DNA of 56,179 nt from Candidatus Thalassarchaeaceae archaeon (GCA_023700255.1 JAJPRD010000007.1:1-56179); one strand, 5' to 3'; counted from the first letter of the stretch, positions 9,471-20,156 are shown. The notes: generated by a model not told the origin, from the sequence alone. Numbers and translations are program-made.

Positions 9471-10991
9471 CTATTTTCCTTTAGTCCATTTAGGTATAGA
9501 TGAACTTTCATTATCTTTCTTGAACCGATAGAAGACTGATGACACAAAGAAAAGAAATGAAATGAAGAGTATGATTAATGGATATGGTAAATCATCAGCA
9601 ACATTTGGGTTAATCAGTTTAACAGATATTGAAGAATAATCTCCATCATTATCCATTACATCAAGTCTTAGAACTAAGTCCTTCTCATTAATTTCATTTT
9701 CAGGCCAGATTAAAATTCTATCACATCCCTCAAATATTGTAACGCTATTAATTGACCAAATACACCTCAAGCTATCGATATCATTATTCGAATCCATTGA
9801 ATTTGAGCCGTCTATTTGAATATTTTCAATATCGATTATTTTTATATTGTCACCATCAAACATCTCATCACCATTAATGAATAATGTTGATGATGGTATG
9901 ATATTTAATATAGTGAAATAAAATTCATCAGTAGATGATAATCCACCTTTATCCATAACTTCTAACTTAAGATTATAATCTGCAGAATAGCGAGAATCTA
10001 ATTCAAAAATATTCTGGTTATAACCCTCATGAACTAATATCTCAGTGCTTTCAGAACTAGTACAAGTCCAGATATAGTATAATTCCTCTTCCGACCATAT
10101 CGGATCAGAAGACATTGATGCATCAATTACCATCATAAAATTATCTTCTGATTGATTCGATGGTTCTTTCAATACTGATATCAGAGGAGCTAGGTTATTC
10201 AACCGAATAGACGTACATGAAACATCATATTGATTAAATGAATTATTAGATGGGATTAAAATTACTAACTCATACCAACCATCAGGTTGAGAGGTCATAT
10301 CGATAAAGTGAGTAAACTTATTTTCTTCGTCAAAGATAGGATATATTTCATTATCATCACTATATGAAATCTCACTATTACATGTTTCCACATAAGTAAT
10401 ATATCGTTTCAAATATACTTGAAGAGCTTGAGGTGAATCACCAGAAATATCGCTAGCCTGAGCTTCAATTCTGAGGTCACCATTTATCCAATCAAAGTCA
10501 CTTGGGTTTGTAACTAACAATGAATTTATTGAATCAGGAACATAATTTTCATTTAGTATGAAAAAAGGCATTTTTTGTTCTGAAATAACTAACCCATCAA
10601 GCTCTACATAGATGTTAAATTCGCAAGAACAGGAATAATAATCGTTAGAATCAATAGATAATTCCCAATCCAATGAGAAATAATTTTCACTTATAGGAGG
10701 TAAGTTATCAGATAAATCATTAAACACTCCCCAATTAAATTTAAAATTAGTGGAGTTTTGAATATCCCAAGAAATAACTACATCTGAATGAGAACTTATT
10801 ACTGTACCAGATAATATTTCATCTCCATCAATTATTTCACCAAATGAAAAATCAAATCCTATAGATACATCCGGTTCATCTGTTTGAGCAAAAACAGAAT
10901 CTAAAGGTAAAACTACAAAAAACGCAAGTATCAAACCTAGGAATATGACTCTCACATACCTTTGGAAGAACAATATAGTATTGAACCCCAT
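9471..10991 (-). CDS. Secreted/membrane-anchored protein with PKD/Ig-like regions
   Basis: Signal-like N-terminus (YVRVIFLGLILAFFVVLPLDSVFAQ), repeated 'IDASMSSDP...LKLEVMDKGGLSS' patterns, C-terminal TM. Start trimmed to MGFNTILFF to clear the PfkB ORF. Confidence 0.6.
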   Translation of the reverse strand: MGFNTILFFQRYVRVIFLGLILAFFVVLPLDSVFAQTDEPDVSIGFDFSFGEIIDGDEILSGTVISSHSDVVISWDIQNSTNFKFNWGVFNDLSDNLPPISENYFSLDWELSIDSNDYYSCSCEFNIYVELDGLVISEQKMPFFILNENYVPDSINSLLVTNPSDFDWINGDLRIEAQASDISGDSPQALQVYLKRYITYVETCNSEISYSDDNEIYPIFDEENKFTHFIDMTSQPDGWYELVILIPSNNSFNQYDVSCTSIRLNNLAPLISVLKEPSNQSEDNFMMVIDASMSSDPIWSEEELYYIWTCTSSESTEILVHEGYNQNIFELDSRYSADYNLKLEVMDKGGLSSTDEFYFTILNIIPSSTLFINGDEMFDGDNIKIIDIENIQIDGSNSMDSNNDIDSLRCIWSINSVTIFEGCDRILIWPENEINEKDLVLRLDVMDNDGDYSSISVKLINPNVADDLPYPLIILFISFLFFVSSVFYRFKKDNESSSIPKWTKGK

Positions 10992-11010
10992 CCATAAATG
11001 AATCAAAATA

Positions 11011-12063
11011 TCATCTATCTGATATCTGCATTTGCCATGATAATTCATCAAGCCACAGTCCTAATGTTCTACGATTCACGAACTCATGACTTGCCTGTGC
11101 GGTTAGAACACATTCACAAGCAGCGGCGGCTAATACAACTGCTGAGGACATAGGGAATTGGTTACCTAAGGCAGCAGCTAAAGCAGTTGCTGCAGCATCA
11201 TGAAGACCTATTTGTTGAGATGGTGAAGGTGCAGAACAAGCAATAAATTCGATATTTCCATCTGCTTCATACAAAGTAACCCCATCAACTCCACCTAAAA
11301 CTATCAAAGATTCCCAATTATATGTTTTAATTAAACTAGAAGCAGTGTCTTCAGCGCTATCCAGCATAAGTCTCCTCCTTAACAAATCTAGCCCTCTTAT
11401 TTCGAAAAGTACTACAGTAGCCCCACGGCTCCTTTCAAGGCCTGTCAACTTAGGATCAACAATAGATGGGATGGAATTTTCCCTAGCACATTGTATTAGT
11501 TTTTGAGAACCCTCATCAGTAAGCACCCCTTTATCATAATCAGATATGACAAGAGCACAACTATCCGGTATTGATTTCAGGGTTTTTTCTACAAGACGAT
11601 TACTAACCTCTATGTCTAATTCTTCAAGAGATTCTCTATCAGCCTGTAAAAGAATTTGAGATTTTTCAAGAAGACTCTGGCGGCTACCAAAAAATCTGAT
11701 TTTTGTTAATGTTTGACGGTTTTTTACTGTTTCAATGCCATCAATTGGTAAACCATCTAATAAAAACTGGTTTTTAATAAATTCACCCTCTCTATCGTCA
11801 CCTACGCATGAGAAAATAGATACATCTAGACCAAGTGAACCAAGACCTCTAGCAATATGTGCTGCTGCACCCGGTGATTCTTCAGAACGCAGAATTTTCA
11901 ATACAGGAACCGGTGCTGTAGAAATTAATCGATTAGAGTAACCATGATGATATCGATCTAACATTATATCACCTATTAGTGTGACTTTAGAAGAGTCCAT
12001 TTTATCTAAAAGAACTCTTAAATCTTTCAATATTTTTACCCTTTCTCTCGGCGCCTCATCCAT
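11011..12063 (-). CDS. PfkB-family carbohydrate kinase (HldE/RfaE kinase-like)
   Basis: VTLIGDIMLDRYHHG...TAPVPVLKILRSEESPGAAAHIARGLGSLGLDVSIFSCVGDDREG; ISDYDKGVLT; IVDPKLTGLERSRGATVVLFE; GLHDAAATALAAAL. The ORF extends to 12141 if an upstream ATG is used. Confidence 0.8.
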   Translation of the reverse strand: MDEAPRERVKILKDLRVLLDKMDSSKVTLIGDIMLDRYHHGYSNRLISTAPVPVLKILRSEESPGAAAHIARGLGSLGLDVSIFSCVGDDREGEFIKNQFLLDGLPIDGIETVKNRQTLTKIRFFGSRQSLLEKSQILLQADRESLEELDIEVSNRLVEKTLKSIPDSCALVISDYDKGVLTDEGSQKLIQCARENSIPSIVDPKLTGLERSRGATVVLFEIRGLDLLRRRLMLDSAEDTASSLIKTYNWESLIVLGGVDGVTLYEADGNIEFIACSAPSPSQQIGLHDAAATALAAALGNQFPMSSAVVLAAAACECVLTAQASHEFVNRRTLGLWLDELSWQMQISDR

Positions 12064-12143
12064 ATTATCATACCTCCGAGGATTACCACATGAATGATAT
12101 TTTGCAACCGTTGACATGAAAACAAGAACCCCCTCGTACAATC

Positions 12144-13157
12144 ATGGAGCCATACGGAGACGATTGGTTATATTCAGGCTCTGCAAGTGAAAGATTGTGG
12201 AATAAATCGGCAATTGGTAAGAAAATAACGAATAATCAACTAATATTATCAGCAGCAGAAGTTATTTTTTGCCATAACCATAGGCATCTAAATTGGCCAT
12301 ATGAAAATTGGTTGAAGGAAGAAATCTCAAAAAATCCGAACTTGATTAATGAATCTATAATTATTGAGGCGTTAAGAGTCCCGGGGAATAAATTAATGTT
12401 AGCTAAATTTATTGAAAATAAATCTAAAACCCCTCACCACAAAGACACATGGGGGGTCAGATGGAATTCGAGTAATCATCCTAGAAAAGATATACCAGAA
12501 TCAGAAGTAAGGTGGTTTCACTCCTCGGATTTAATTGATTGTAAAAATTTGTTATTATGGGCTATTAAGGTGAGTCAAGAGGGAAGAAAAGCAGAGGTTT
12601 TAATTGTAGATGATGAACAAGCAGTTGTTACTTACAACCTCACAGTAGAAGAACCTAAAGGAGAATTATTACCACCTTCAAATCAGATTTTAGAAACAAT
12701 ATCAAAATATAGAAAAACTATCATTGACAATGGAAAAATATTCTTTCATTATGAAAATGTTTGGCCGTGTGAGCAGATTGGAATAGATTATGATGATGGA
12801 AGAATAGTTGATGAAATATCATATGAGTTAATTAAGGAGAAAGAAGAGAATTTTTCTCTACAAACAAGCGTTTTTTATGATCTCCTAATGAGAGGTTTAC
12901 ACCCAAGGCCAGGATTCAAGTATGGGACATTATGGCGGTGTTATGAACAAAAAATTGGAACTGACCATGCACCATGGTTAGTTGTTAATCCATCTAATAA
13001 ACCAATAAATTGGGAAACTGCGTGTTTAGCATCAAGATTAGCATCAGGAGTGAATAAGATTTGGTTACAGCCTTTGAGAATTAGTAATGAATGGAAATAT
13101 CTAGGGATTGTTAGACCACCTGCTAATTCAAGATGGACAAATCCAATAAAAAAGTAG
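12144..13157 (+). CDS. endA: tRNA-splicing endonuclease (EndA-like, two-domain)
   Basis: C-terminal catalytic-domain pattern YDLLMRGLHPRPGFKYGTLWRCYEQKIGTDHAPWLVV...ACLASRLASGVNKIWLQPL...YLGIVRPP, with candidate Tyr (RCY), His (DHAPWLV) and Lys (GVNKIWL). The long N-terminal half may be the degenerate domain. Confidence 0.78.
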   Translation: MEPYGDDWLYSGSASERLWNKSAIGKKITNNQLILSAAEVIFCHNHRHLNWPYENWLKEEISKNPNLINESIIIEALRVPGNKLMLAKFIENKSKTPHHKDTWGVRWNSSNHPRKDIPESEVRWFHSSDLIDCKNLLLWAIKVSQEGRKAEVLIVDDEQAVVTYNLTVEEPKGELLPPSNQILETISKYRKTIIDNGKIFFHYENVWPCEQIGIDYDDGRIVDEISYELIKEKEENFSLQTSVFYDLLMRGLHPRPGFKYGTLWRCYEQKIGTDHAPWLVVNPSNKPINWETACLASRLASGVNKIWLQPLRISNEWKYLGIVRPPANSRWTNPIKK

Positions 13158-13165
13158 AGTTAGAA

Positions 13166-15184
13166 TTACAAATCTGATTTATCGTAGATTTCAGACTTAG
13201 TTGTTTTTTGGTTTTTTTCTTTACCACCGGTAAAGATTGATATCGAAAGGAATATACTAATCATCAACAAACCGTTACCTGGCTCAGAAAGCCAAGATAA
13301 TGCTGTGTTACTATTGAATGAAGATTTAGCTTCAAGAGTTATCGGAATTCTTAGTTCAATACCAAAATCATCTACAAGGACTAATTCACCTCTTGCAATC
13401 ATACCAGGGACAAGAAGTCCCTCAGGATTAATTGTAATTAACAAATCATCCCCTGGACTAAAGTAATTATTATTGAGATTGTGAATTTCTGCAACGCGTG
13501 AAGCAGCTCCTTGTATTTCGAGATTATAATACCTAGAATTTGTACCTTCATAATCTGGAGAAAGAGATATAATACTCTCTTTGTTATAATCAATAAGTGC
13601 ATAGAAGTTTTCTGTAACTATACGATTACCTACTTTATGCCATTCTAAATCGAGTATTCTATTATTTTCTTCATCACACCCAATTGTTCCAATTAAGGCT
13701 CCATTGGAAGGGAAATTTTCATCTATATCCATTACTGGAACTAGTGATAAACCTACAGGTAATTGATTGACTGTTTTATTGATGAAATTATTGCTATGGG
13801 ATAAAACCTCTATAGTGAGATTGCAGATTACATCAGTTGATACTTCTACGAATAGTGTTTCACCATTTAATAATTCGACTGGTGACCTAGGTGTAAGGAC
13901 ATTGAAACTATTAATTTTCATAGTAGGCGTTATATTAACCATAATCGCACTATCATTGGAACTCGAAATAGTAGCAAACCAAGTGACTAATCGTCCTCTA
14001 TTATCATAAATTAACATCCCATCAGAACTATTTAAATTACCAAATTTGTCACCATCTTGAAAAGTATCTGTTGAACTACCACTATCTCTATTCCTAATCA
14101 AGGCATCATCACCATCTGCCTCAATTATTTTTAACCAAGCATTTTTTGAGTCGGTATTGACTAAATTACTATTAACATCACCGTTGTTAATATCTTGCTT
14201 TTCGACTAATATTCCAAATCCAGGGAGAGATGAGTCAAAACCAAAATCTCCTCTATTAGTTATTCGAATATATTCACCCGGTGCAATTTCAATAGATAAT
14301 GAAAAACCGCTATCGGATATTGGTTTCAGAGAAAAATTACCACCAATATTTGGATCGACAATTATGGACCTATTAATTCCTATTAATTCAAGAGTAGATG
14401 ACGAAGGGAAAGATGGAGAATCACCATTTCCATTCCAGTTACCGCTAGCCATTATTCCCCAATCTCCAATGCCATTCCAATTACTAGTAGGTAGAGAACT
14501 ATGGACATCATACAAATCATACGCCCCCATTTGATGAAGCATTTCATGAACTAGAGTCCCCATACCAGATTTAGTAGATGCAATCGTATAATGTTCAATT
14601 GACCATTTACCAACTTTAACTGATTCATCCAAGCCAGACATATGACTCCAAATTGAGTCAGATCCTCCACCTATTTCTTGGGGTGTGGCTGAGTGTAAAA
14701 GTAGAATCCTATCTAAAACTCCGTTATTATCTAGGTCCCAAGAAGATAGATCTTTATCAATTAACATATCTTTAACTACTCTTTCTACTAAGTTGTTCAC
14801 ACCAAAGCCATCGGAACCTGAATCTCGTTCAACATCACCATCAGCACCCCAAAATCCTATTTCATTAGGTGAAATCCAAACATCATCAAGAATTGTGGCA
14901 TTGAGGGAAGATTGACTATCACTAATTTGTTGAATGTATGTACTAGCTGAATTGGGGCCATTGAGGATTGAATCAGCCTTAACCAAATTAAAATCATCAT
15001 TTTGGAATGAGATTGGGATAACTAACCAATTTTCTAAACTTTGAACACCGACTAGTATGTCATTATCATGTTCTTCATTAGGAATTTGATTATCTAACCA
15101 ATCATCAATGACATCTGAGTTCATATTAGCAGAGATACCAATTATTATGATAACGACGGAAATCATCGTTCGCGCCGCACTCAT
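13166..15184 (-). CDS. Secreted M6-family-like metalloprotease
   Basis: Signal-like N-terminus; GTLVHEMLHQMGAYDLYDVHSS (HExxH plus downstream DLYD); GIGDWGIMASGNWNG; C-terminal TM. Confidence 0.82.
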   Translation of the reverse strand: MSAARTMISVVIIIIGISANMNSDVIDDWLDNQIPNEEHDNDILVGVQSLENWLVIPISFQNDDFNLVKADSILNGPNSASTYIQQISDSQSSLNATILDDVWISPNEIGFWGADGDVERDSGSDGFGVNNLVERVVKDMLIDKDLSSWDLDNNGVLDRILLLHSATPQEIGGGSDSIWSHMSGLDESVKVGKWSIEHYTIASTKSGMGTLVHEMLHQMGAYDLYDVHSSLPTSNWNGIGDWGIMASGNWNGNGDSPSFPSSSTLELIGINRSIIVDPNIGGNFSLKPISDSGFSLSIEIAPGEYIRITNRGDFGFDSSLPGFGILVEKQDINNGDVNSNLVNTDSKNAWLKIIEADGDDALIRNRDSGSSTDTFQDGDKFGNLNSSDGMLIYDNRGRLVTWFATISSSNDSAIMVNITPTMKINSFNVLTPRSPVELLNGETLFVEVSTDVICNLTIEVLSHSNNFINKTVNQLPVGLSLVPVMDIDENFPSNGALIGTIGCDEENNRILDLEWHKVGNRIVTENFYALIDYNKESIISLSPDYEGTNSRYYNLEIQGAASRVAEIHNLNNNYFSPGDDLLITINPEGLLVPGMIARGELVLVDDFGIELRIPITLEAKSSFNSNTALSWLSEPGNGLLMISIFLSISIFTGGKEKNQKTTKSEIYDKSDL

Positions 15185-15280
15185 ACTAACGCCTAAACAA
15201 AACTATGTTTTGAATACGTTGTAATCATGCACAGAAATTAGGATTTTCAACTATGATTCAACATCTCCCCTTTGAATTAA

Positions 15281-16000
15281 CTATTCACGTATTGGCATCA
15301 ATCGAGATATCTTATCGGAAAAATAAATTGTGAAAAATGCAATAACTATTCTTAAACCTTCATATGTTTTAGGAAGAGTGAGGAATATCATTGAGAACCC
15401 TATAAGAATAATTCTAACTCTAATCCTAGATTCATTATCATCTACTAATCCAAATAACCTAGATAATGAAAGAATTATAACAGCTAAAATACCAATTACG
15501 AGTACCCATGATATGCCTATTCCTAGACTGATGATGGAAACGGCATCATATCTCGCTACTATGCCATCAATGTCACTAATTTGATTGAAAAAATTAATTA
15601 AAAATGGTAAAACTAGAAACCAAACTAGGAAAATAGTCATAGGGATTACAATCGCACTAGTGAATAGAACAAGAGTAAGCCATTTTTTCTCGTTTGGATA
15701 CAGTCCTGGTAAAGCAAAATTGCGTAGCTTGATGCTTGTTATTGGTAACACCATTGTTATAGAGAATATAAGTAATATTGCCCATTTTATATTAATCCAA
15801 TCATAGGGGCTATAAATTGACAAATCTAAAGATTTATTTCCTAAGTCAAGAGCACTTATCCAATAATTCATGAATTCATCGATAAAAAATGACATTATAA
15901 ATGTGCTAATGATAATTGCTAAAGCACTAATCTTGATAATTTTATAGAGCTCTTCGAAGTGCTCTGATATTGGTATTGGACTTGTTTCAGAAGAGACCAT
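15281..16000 (-). CDS. tatC: Sec-independent protein translocase TatC
   Basis: PISEHFEELYKIIK N-terminus, multiple TM helices, LRNFALPGLYPNEKKWLTLVLFTSAIVIPMTIFLVWFLVLPFLINFF. Confidence 0.85.
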   Translation of the reverse strand: MVSSETSPIPISEHFEELYKIIKISALAIIISTFIMSFFIDEFMNYWISALDLGNKSLDLSIYSPYDWINIKWAILLIFSITMVLPITSIKLRNFALPGLYPNEKKWLTLVLFTSAIVIPMTIFLVWFLVLPFLINFFNQISDIDGIVARYDAVSIISLGIGISWVLVIGILAVIILSLSRLFGLVDDNESRIRVRIILIGFSMIFLTLPKTYEGLRIVIAFFTIYFSDKISRLMPIRE

Positions 16001-16002
16001 TT

Positions 16003-17067
16003 TCAGAGTAAATCCTTAACTTTAGGTTTAGTCCTAGATGCCAATATAGTTCTATAAACACCATAAGCAAACCAGGCACTAAATAAGAATGTGAAACCTA
16101 TTACGAAACTAGAAAGGTCGGTGACATTTTGCGCTTCTGGATCAAGAAGGGCTCGTGGAGGAAACTCTAGGGTGGCATCTTCTGCTAACCATTTAACGGC
16201 TATTACGAACGAGATTACTGACACTGCAGCCTGCCTCAAAGCTTGTGGATAAGCTAATTCCATAGCTAAATACTCAGGACCTTCGTCATATTTTCGTTCT
16301 AATATTTCTCTTTGTACTACTGCACCAACAATTAATGCAGTCAGACTGAACCAATAAAACAGATTACCTTGTTGATATATCCTTTCAGCAATAGCTTCTT
16401 GTCTCTCTGCTTCTTTCTGTGCATCTGTTTCTTCCAATAAGAATAATGAATCATAATCTCCAACTGAAATAGTTCGAGTAGATAAGATAGCTTCACTATC
16501 ACTTTCAGCAATAGTACCTGGTGGATTTATTGAAAAGGCAAGAAGATTCCAATAATCTTCAGTATCAGGAACTCCTCCTCCATCTACTGAATTGCCTGCT
16601 AACCAGAAGTTAACAGCACCTTGATCTTCGGAAGGTGCAGTCCATGTGATTATCCAAACACCATCAGAATCGGTTTCGCTATGGGAAATATCACCATCGC
16701 TATCTGCTGCAATGCGTATATCTTCATCATCAGACCAAGAGAAAGTACCTGCATAACCTGAAGAAAGTAAAAACCCTGCTTTAGAATTTCCACTACCACC
16801 AGATAATGTTAATGAATCTGCAACTTTTATTGTGAGTTGATATGACTCATCTAAATCATACATTACAGGAACGCCACTAATCATCACTACCGCTCTCTCA
16901 GAAGTGGCACCATTATTATGACATGAGCATCCATATTTAACTGTCAATTCATCATCTTGATTCAGATAAGGAGGGCCTCCACTGTTCCCTAATGCAGGAA
17001 TTGCAGCCATACCAATAATCAGCAAAACTACAATTGCTTTTGAGTTGATAGACACCATACAGTACAC
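16003..17067 (-). CDS. Membrane protein with extracellular choice-of-anchor V/Reeler-like domain and CSCH motif
   Basis: Signal peptide; GGPPYLNQDDELTVKYGCSCHNNG; SYQLTIKV...SKAGFLLSS...WIITWTAPSEDQGAVNFWLAGNSVDGGG; several C-terminal TM segments. Confidence 0.6.
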   Translation of the reverse strand: MYCMVSINSKAIVVLLIIGMAAIPALGNSGGPPYLNQDDELTVKYGCSCHNNGATSERAVVMISGVPVMYDLDESYQLTIKVADSLTLSGGSGNSKAGFLLSSGYAGTFSWSDDEDIRIAADSDGDISHSETDSDGVWIITWTAPSEDQGAVNFWLAGNSVDGGGVPDTEDYWNLLAFSINPPGTIAESDSEAILSTRTISVGDYDSLFLLEETDAQKEAERQEAIAERIYQQGNLFYWFSLTALIVGAVVQREILERKYDEGPEYLAMELAYPQALRQAAVSVISFVIAVKWLAEDATLEFPPRALLDPEAQNVTDLSSFVIGFTFLFSAWFAYGVYRTILASRTKPKVKDLL

Positions 17068-17133
17068 CTATGTTATTTCGAGTGTTGACTACCACATAAC
17101 CGTTGCTTGTCTAAATCCTTTATACATACCATC

Positions 17134-18558
17134 TCATAACTCTTTGATAGCAGCATTTAATTCATTCATCATTTTCTTACCATCGCCAAAGAGCATCATA
17201 GTTTTATCTTCATAAAACAAATCATTATCGACACCTGCATAACCTACAGATAGGCTTCTCTTAATTATTACAACTGTCCTAGCCTTATCTGCATCGATTA
17301 TTGGCATTCCAGCCAAAGGACCTTCTCCACTCCTAGCAGCAGGATTACAAGTATCGTTAGCCCCTATTACTATGGCCATATCACATTCAGGAAATTCAGG
17401 ATTAATTTCATCCATTTCTATTAATTGATCATAAGGAACATTTGCCTCTGCGAGAAGGACATTCATGTGACCTGGCATTCGCCCTGCAACAGGATGAATT
17501 GCATATTTCACTTCTGTATCAAATCTATCTTGAAGAAGATCTGCAAATTCCTTTACTTGGTGCTGACATTGACTAACTGCCATTCCATAACCAGGTATGA
17601 TAATGACTTTCTGAGCGCCATCTACCATCATAGCAACTTCTTCAGCATCCGATCCAACCTTAGTTCGAGTTAAGTTTACTTTTTCAGAACCACCAAATGA
17701 TTTGAACAGTACATCTGGAAGCGTACGATTCATTGCCTTACACATAATGAAAGTTAAAATTAAACCTGATGCACCAACTAGAGAACCGGCTACAATCAAT
17801 ACACTATTGCCGATGATAAAACCAGTAAATGCTGCAGCAATTCCAGAAAGCGAATTAAGAAGAGATACTACAACAGGCATATCTGCACCGCCTATAGGTA
17901 AAACCAGTATGATTCCTAGAATGCTAGATACAGCAATTATAGCATAGAGTAGTTCTTCATTTCTTGGATCAGATATACTTAGATAAATCAACACAAAGAC
18001 TAGTACAATTAATGACACTTTGATGTAATTCAGCCATGAAGGACCCCAAGTAGGGGTACGGAACCACTTTCCAAATATACTAACACCTCCCTTTAGCTTA
18101 TACATTGCTAGTATAGAACCAGTAAGGGTCATCCATCCGACTAAAGCAGATAATCCTGCAGCTATCATAAGTACTTCTAATCCTAAACCAGTTGGTAAAG
18201 ATAACTCTGGGTTTTCAATATATTTCCAAGACTCTGATAATGCAACTAATGCAGAAGCAGCACCTCCAAAGCCATTGAATAAGGCAACCAATTCAGGCAT
18301 ACCTGTCATTTGAACTCTAACAGCCATTATGTAGCCAATAGTAGAACCTACTAATATCCCTGAAACAATCAATGTCCATTCAGCCCCACCTTCGAGATAC
18401 ATATCAGTTACAGTTGTCAATACTGCAACTAACATACCCATAGATCCTAATTGATTTCCAGCAGGAGCAGTTCTAGGATGTCCAAGCTTTTTCAAACCAA
18501 GAATAAATAATGATGCAGAAATTAGATAACCAATAGATATCCATTCGCCGAACTCCAT
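17134..18558 (-). CDS. pntB: NAD(P) transhydrogenase subunit beta
   Basis: Multiple TM helices, then the dIII NADP-binding domain VIIIPGYGMAVSQCQHQVKEFADLL..., AIHPVAGRMPGHMNVLLAEANVPYDQL, VIGANDTCNPAA, MPIIDADKARTVVIIKRSLSVGYAGVDN. Confidence 0.95.
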   Translation of the reverse strand: MEFGEWISIGYLISASLFILGLKKLGHPRTAPAGNQLGSMGMLVAVLTTVTDMYLEGGAEWTLIVSGILVGSTIGYIMAVRVQMTGMPELVALFNGFGGAASALVALSESWKYIENPELSLPTGLGLEVLMIAAGLSALVGWMTLTGSILAMYKLKGGVSIFGKWFRTPTWGPSWLNYIKVSLIVLVFVLIYLSISDPRNEELLYAIIAVSSILGIILVLPIGGADMPVVVSLLNSLSGIAAAFTGFIIGNSVLIVAGSLVGASGLILTFIMCKAMNRTLPDVLFKSFGGSEKVNLTRTKVGSDAEEVAMMVDGAQKVIIIPGYGMAVSQCQHQVKEFADLLQDRFDTEVKYAIHPVAGRMPGHMNVLLAEANVPYDQLIEMDEINPEFPECDMAIVIGANDTCNPAARSGEGPLAGMPIIDADKARTVVIIKRSLSVGYAGVDNDLFYEDKTMMLFGDGKKMMNELNAAIKEL

Positions 18559-18561
18559 AAA

Positions 18562-18879
18562 TTAGTCCTCCTTTTTCTTATTTTTCCCAGCAATCATATT
18601 CAACATTCGATTAGTCACAGCAAAGCCTCCAATGACGTTTATCATTGCTAAAACAATAGCTAAGAAGGCCAATAATCCAGATAAAGATGTATTACCACCC
18701 TCAAAGGCTACATTGGCACCATATAATGCTCCAACAACGCTAATGCCAGAAATAGCATTGGCGCCACTCATCAAAGGTGTGTGTAACATTGAAGGTACCT
18801 TTGTTATTAACTCGAAACCTAGGAATATAGAGAGAACAAAAAGAGTTATTGAACCTATTAGAAATTCAGGAGTCATCAA
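18562..18879 (-). CDS. pntAB: NAD(P) transhydrogenase subunit alpha part 2 (membrane)
   Basis: FLGFELITKVPSMLHTPLMSGANAISGISVVGA, located between the PntAA and PntB genes. Confidence 0.93.
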   Translation of the reverse strand: MMTPEFLIGSITLFVLSIFLGFELITKVPSMLHTPLMSGANAISGISVVGALYGANVAFEGGNTSLSGLLAFLAIVLAMINVIGGFAVTNRMLNMIAGKNKKKED

Positions 18880-20036
18880 AGAATCCCTCCTAGATTAATA
18901 TGCTTACTATGTATACTTCCATCTTGGCAGATTAACACACCGCCCGCACCTGGTATATGGAAATCAGATCCTTCAGGTGAACCAACAAGAACATCATCAT
19001 CTTCAGATATAATTAATTCACCATCATCATAAATTGACAATATAAAAGTAGTTAAATTATTCGAATATAACATGCTAGCAGTATTAGCAATTGTACCTGG
19101 GAGATTAGATGTTCCGACTATTATAACACCATTTTCAGTAGTATAAACTTCTCCGGGTTTTGTTAATTCGCAATTTCCACCTACGTCAGCATTCATATCA
19201 ACAATGACTGATCCAGATTTGAAAGATAAAACAGCAGATGCAGGGATAGTAATAGGTGCAGGGCGACCAAAAATTCTAGCAGTAGTTACAATAATATCGG
19301 CTTCGGATGCAACTTCACAAACGGTATTGTTAACTTTTTGAATGAACTCTGGAGTCAAAGGTTTAGCATATCCAGATTCATCTTCAAAATCATCCATTCC
19401 TTCAACTTCTATAAAACGGCCACCTACAGATTCAATCTGTTCTGCTGCTGATTTTCGGACATCGGATGCATAAACAATCGCTCCCAGTCTTTTAGCGGTT
19501 GCAATGGCTTGCAGTCCTGCGACTCCGCTACCCATAATCACAACTTTTGCCGGTTTAATAGTTCCTGCAGAGGTTGTCATCATAGGTATTCCTCGTGGAA
19601 CATAAGATGCACCTAATAGAACTGCCTTGTACCCTGCTAGATTGTCTTGACTAGAATTAACATCCATAGATTGAGCCCTTGATAACCTTCGAGGGATCAT
19701 ATCCATTGAGAACAAAGTCACATTAGATTTTATGCAAGAATTTATTTGTTCAGGATGACGAAATGGATCCGCAACACATGCAAGTTTCATACCACTTCTT
19801 AATTCAGAGGTATCTAGCATTCGTATTGTGATCAGTAATTCACAAGATAAAACATCAGTTCTAGAACTTATATTCGCTCCAGCAGATTCATATTCATTAT
19901 CTGAATAATTTGAATTAAGACCTGCGCCAGATTCAACAAAAACATCTAATCCTTTTTTTATTAATTTTTTAACAGAATTTGGTACAATTGCAACTCTGTT
20001 TTCACCATCAGGTTCAGTCAATACTCCTAACCGCAT
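18876..20036 (-). CDS. pntAA: NAD(P) transhydrogenase subunit alpha part 1
   Basis: LGVLTEPDGENRVAIVPNSVKKLIKKGLDVFVESGAG, VVIMGSGVAGLQAIATAKRLGAIVYASDVR, GTSNLPGTIANTASMLYSNNL. Confidence 0.94.
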   Translation of the reverse strand: MRLGVLTEPDGENRVAIVPNSVKKLIKKGLDVFVESGAGLNSNYSDNEYESAGANISSRTDVLSCELLITIRMLDTSELRSGMKLACVADPFRHPEQINSCIKSNVTLFSMDMIPRRLSRAQSMDVNSSQDNLAGYKAVLLGASYVPRGIPMMTTSAGTIKPAKVVIMGSGVAGLQAIATAKRLGAIVYASDVRKSAAEQIESVGGRFIEVEGMDDFEDESGYAKPLTPEFIQKVNNTVCEVASEADIIVTTARIFGRPAPITIPASAVLSFKSGSVIVDMNADVGGNCELTKPGEVYTTENGVIIVGTSNLPGTIANTASMLYSNNLTTFILSIYDDGELIISEDDDVLVGSPEGSDFHIPGAGGVLICQDGSIHSKHINLGGIL

Positions 20037-20156
20037 AATATCACATCTACAAAAATAAGTCTTTGGCCCATTATTGTTAACTGACCCGAACGGAATCAGA
20101 TTATTGAATGAAACGGATGGATGTCTTCAAAATGATAATACAATGCCATGTTTTAT

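Noticed and set aside
11011-11051. 41-bp overlap between the PfkB ORF and the secreted protein ORF as a real gene overlap
   Set aside because: The secreted protein has a better start at 10991 directly before its signal peptide, which removes the overlap.
13767-14915. Plus-strand ORFs antisense to the M6 protease
   Set aside because: Antisense shadows of a coherent secreted protease ORF.
16920-16935. CSCH as a c-type cytochrome heme site
   Set aside because: Only one residue separates the cysteines, so it is not CxxCH; kept only as an unusual Cys/His motif.
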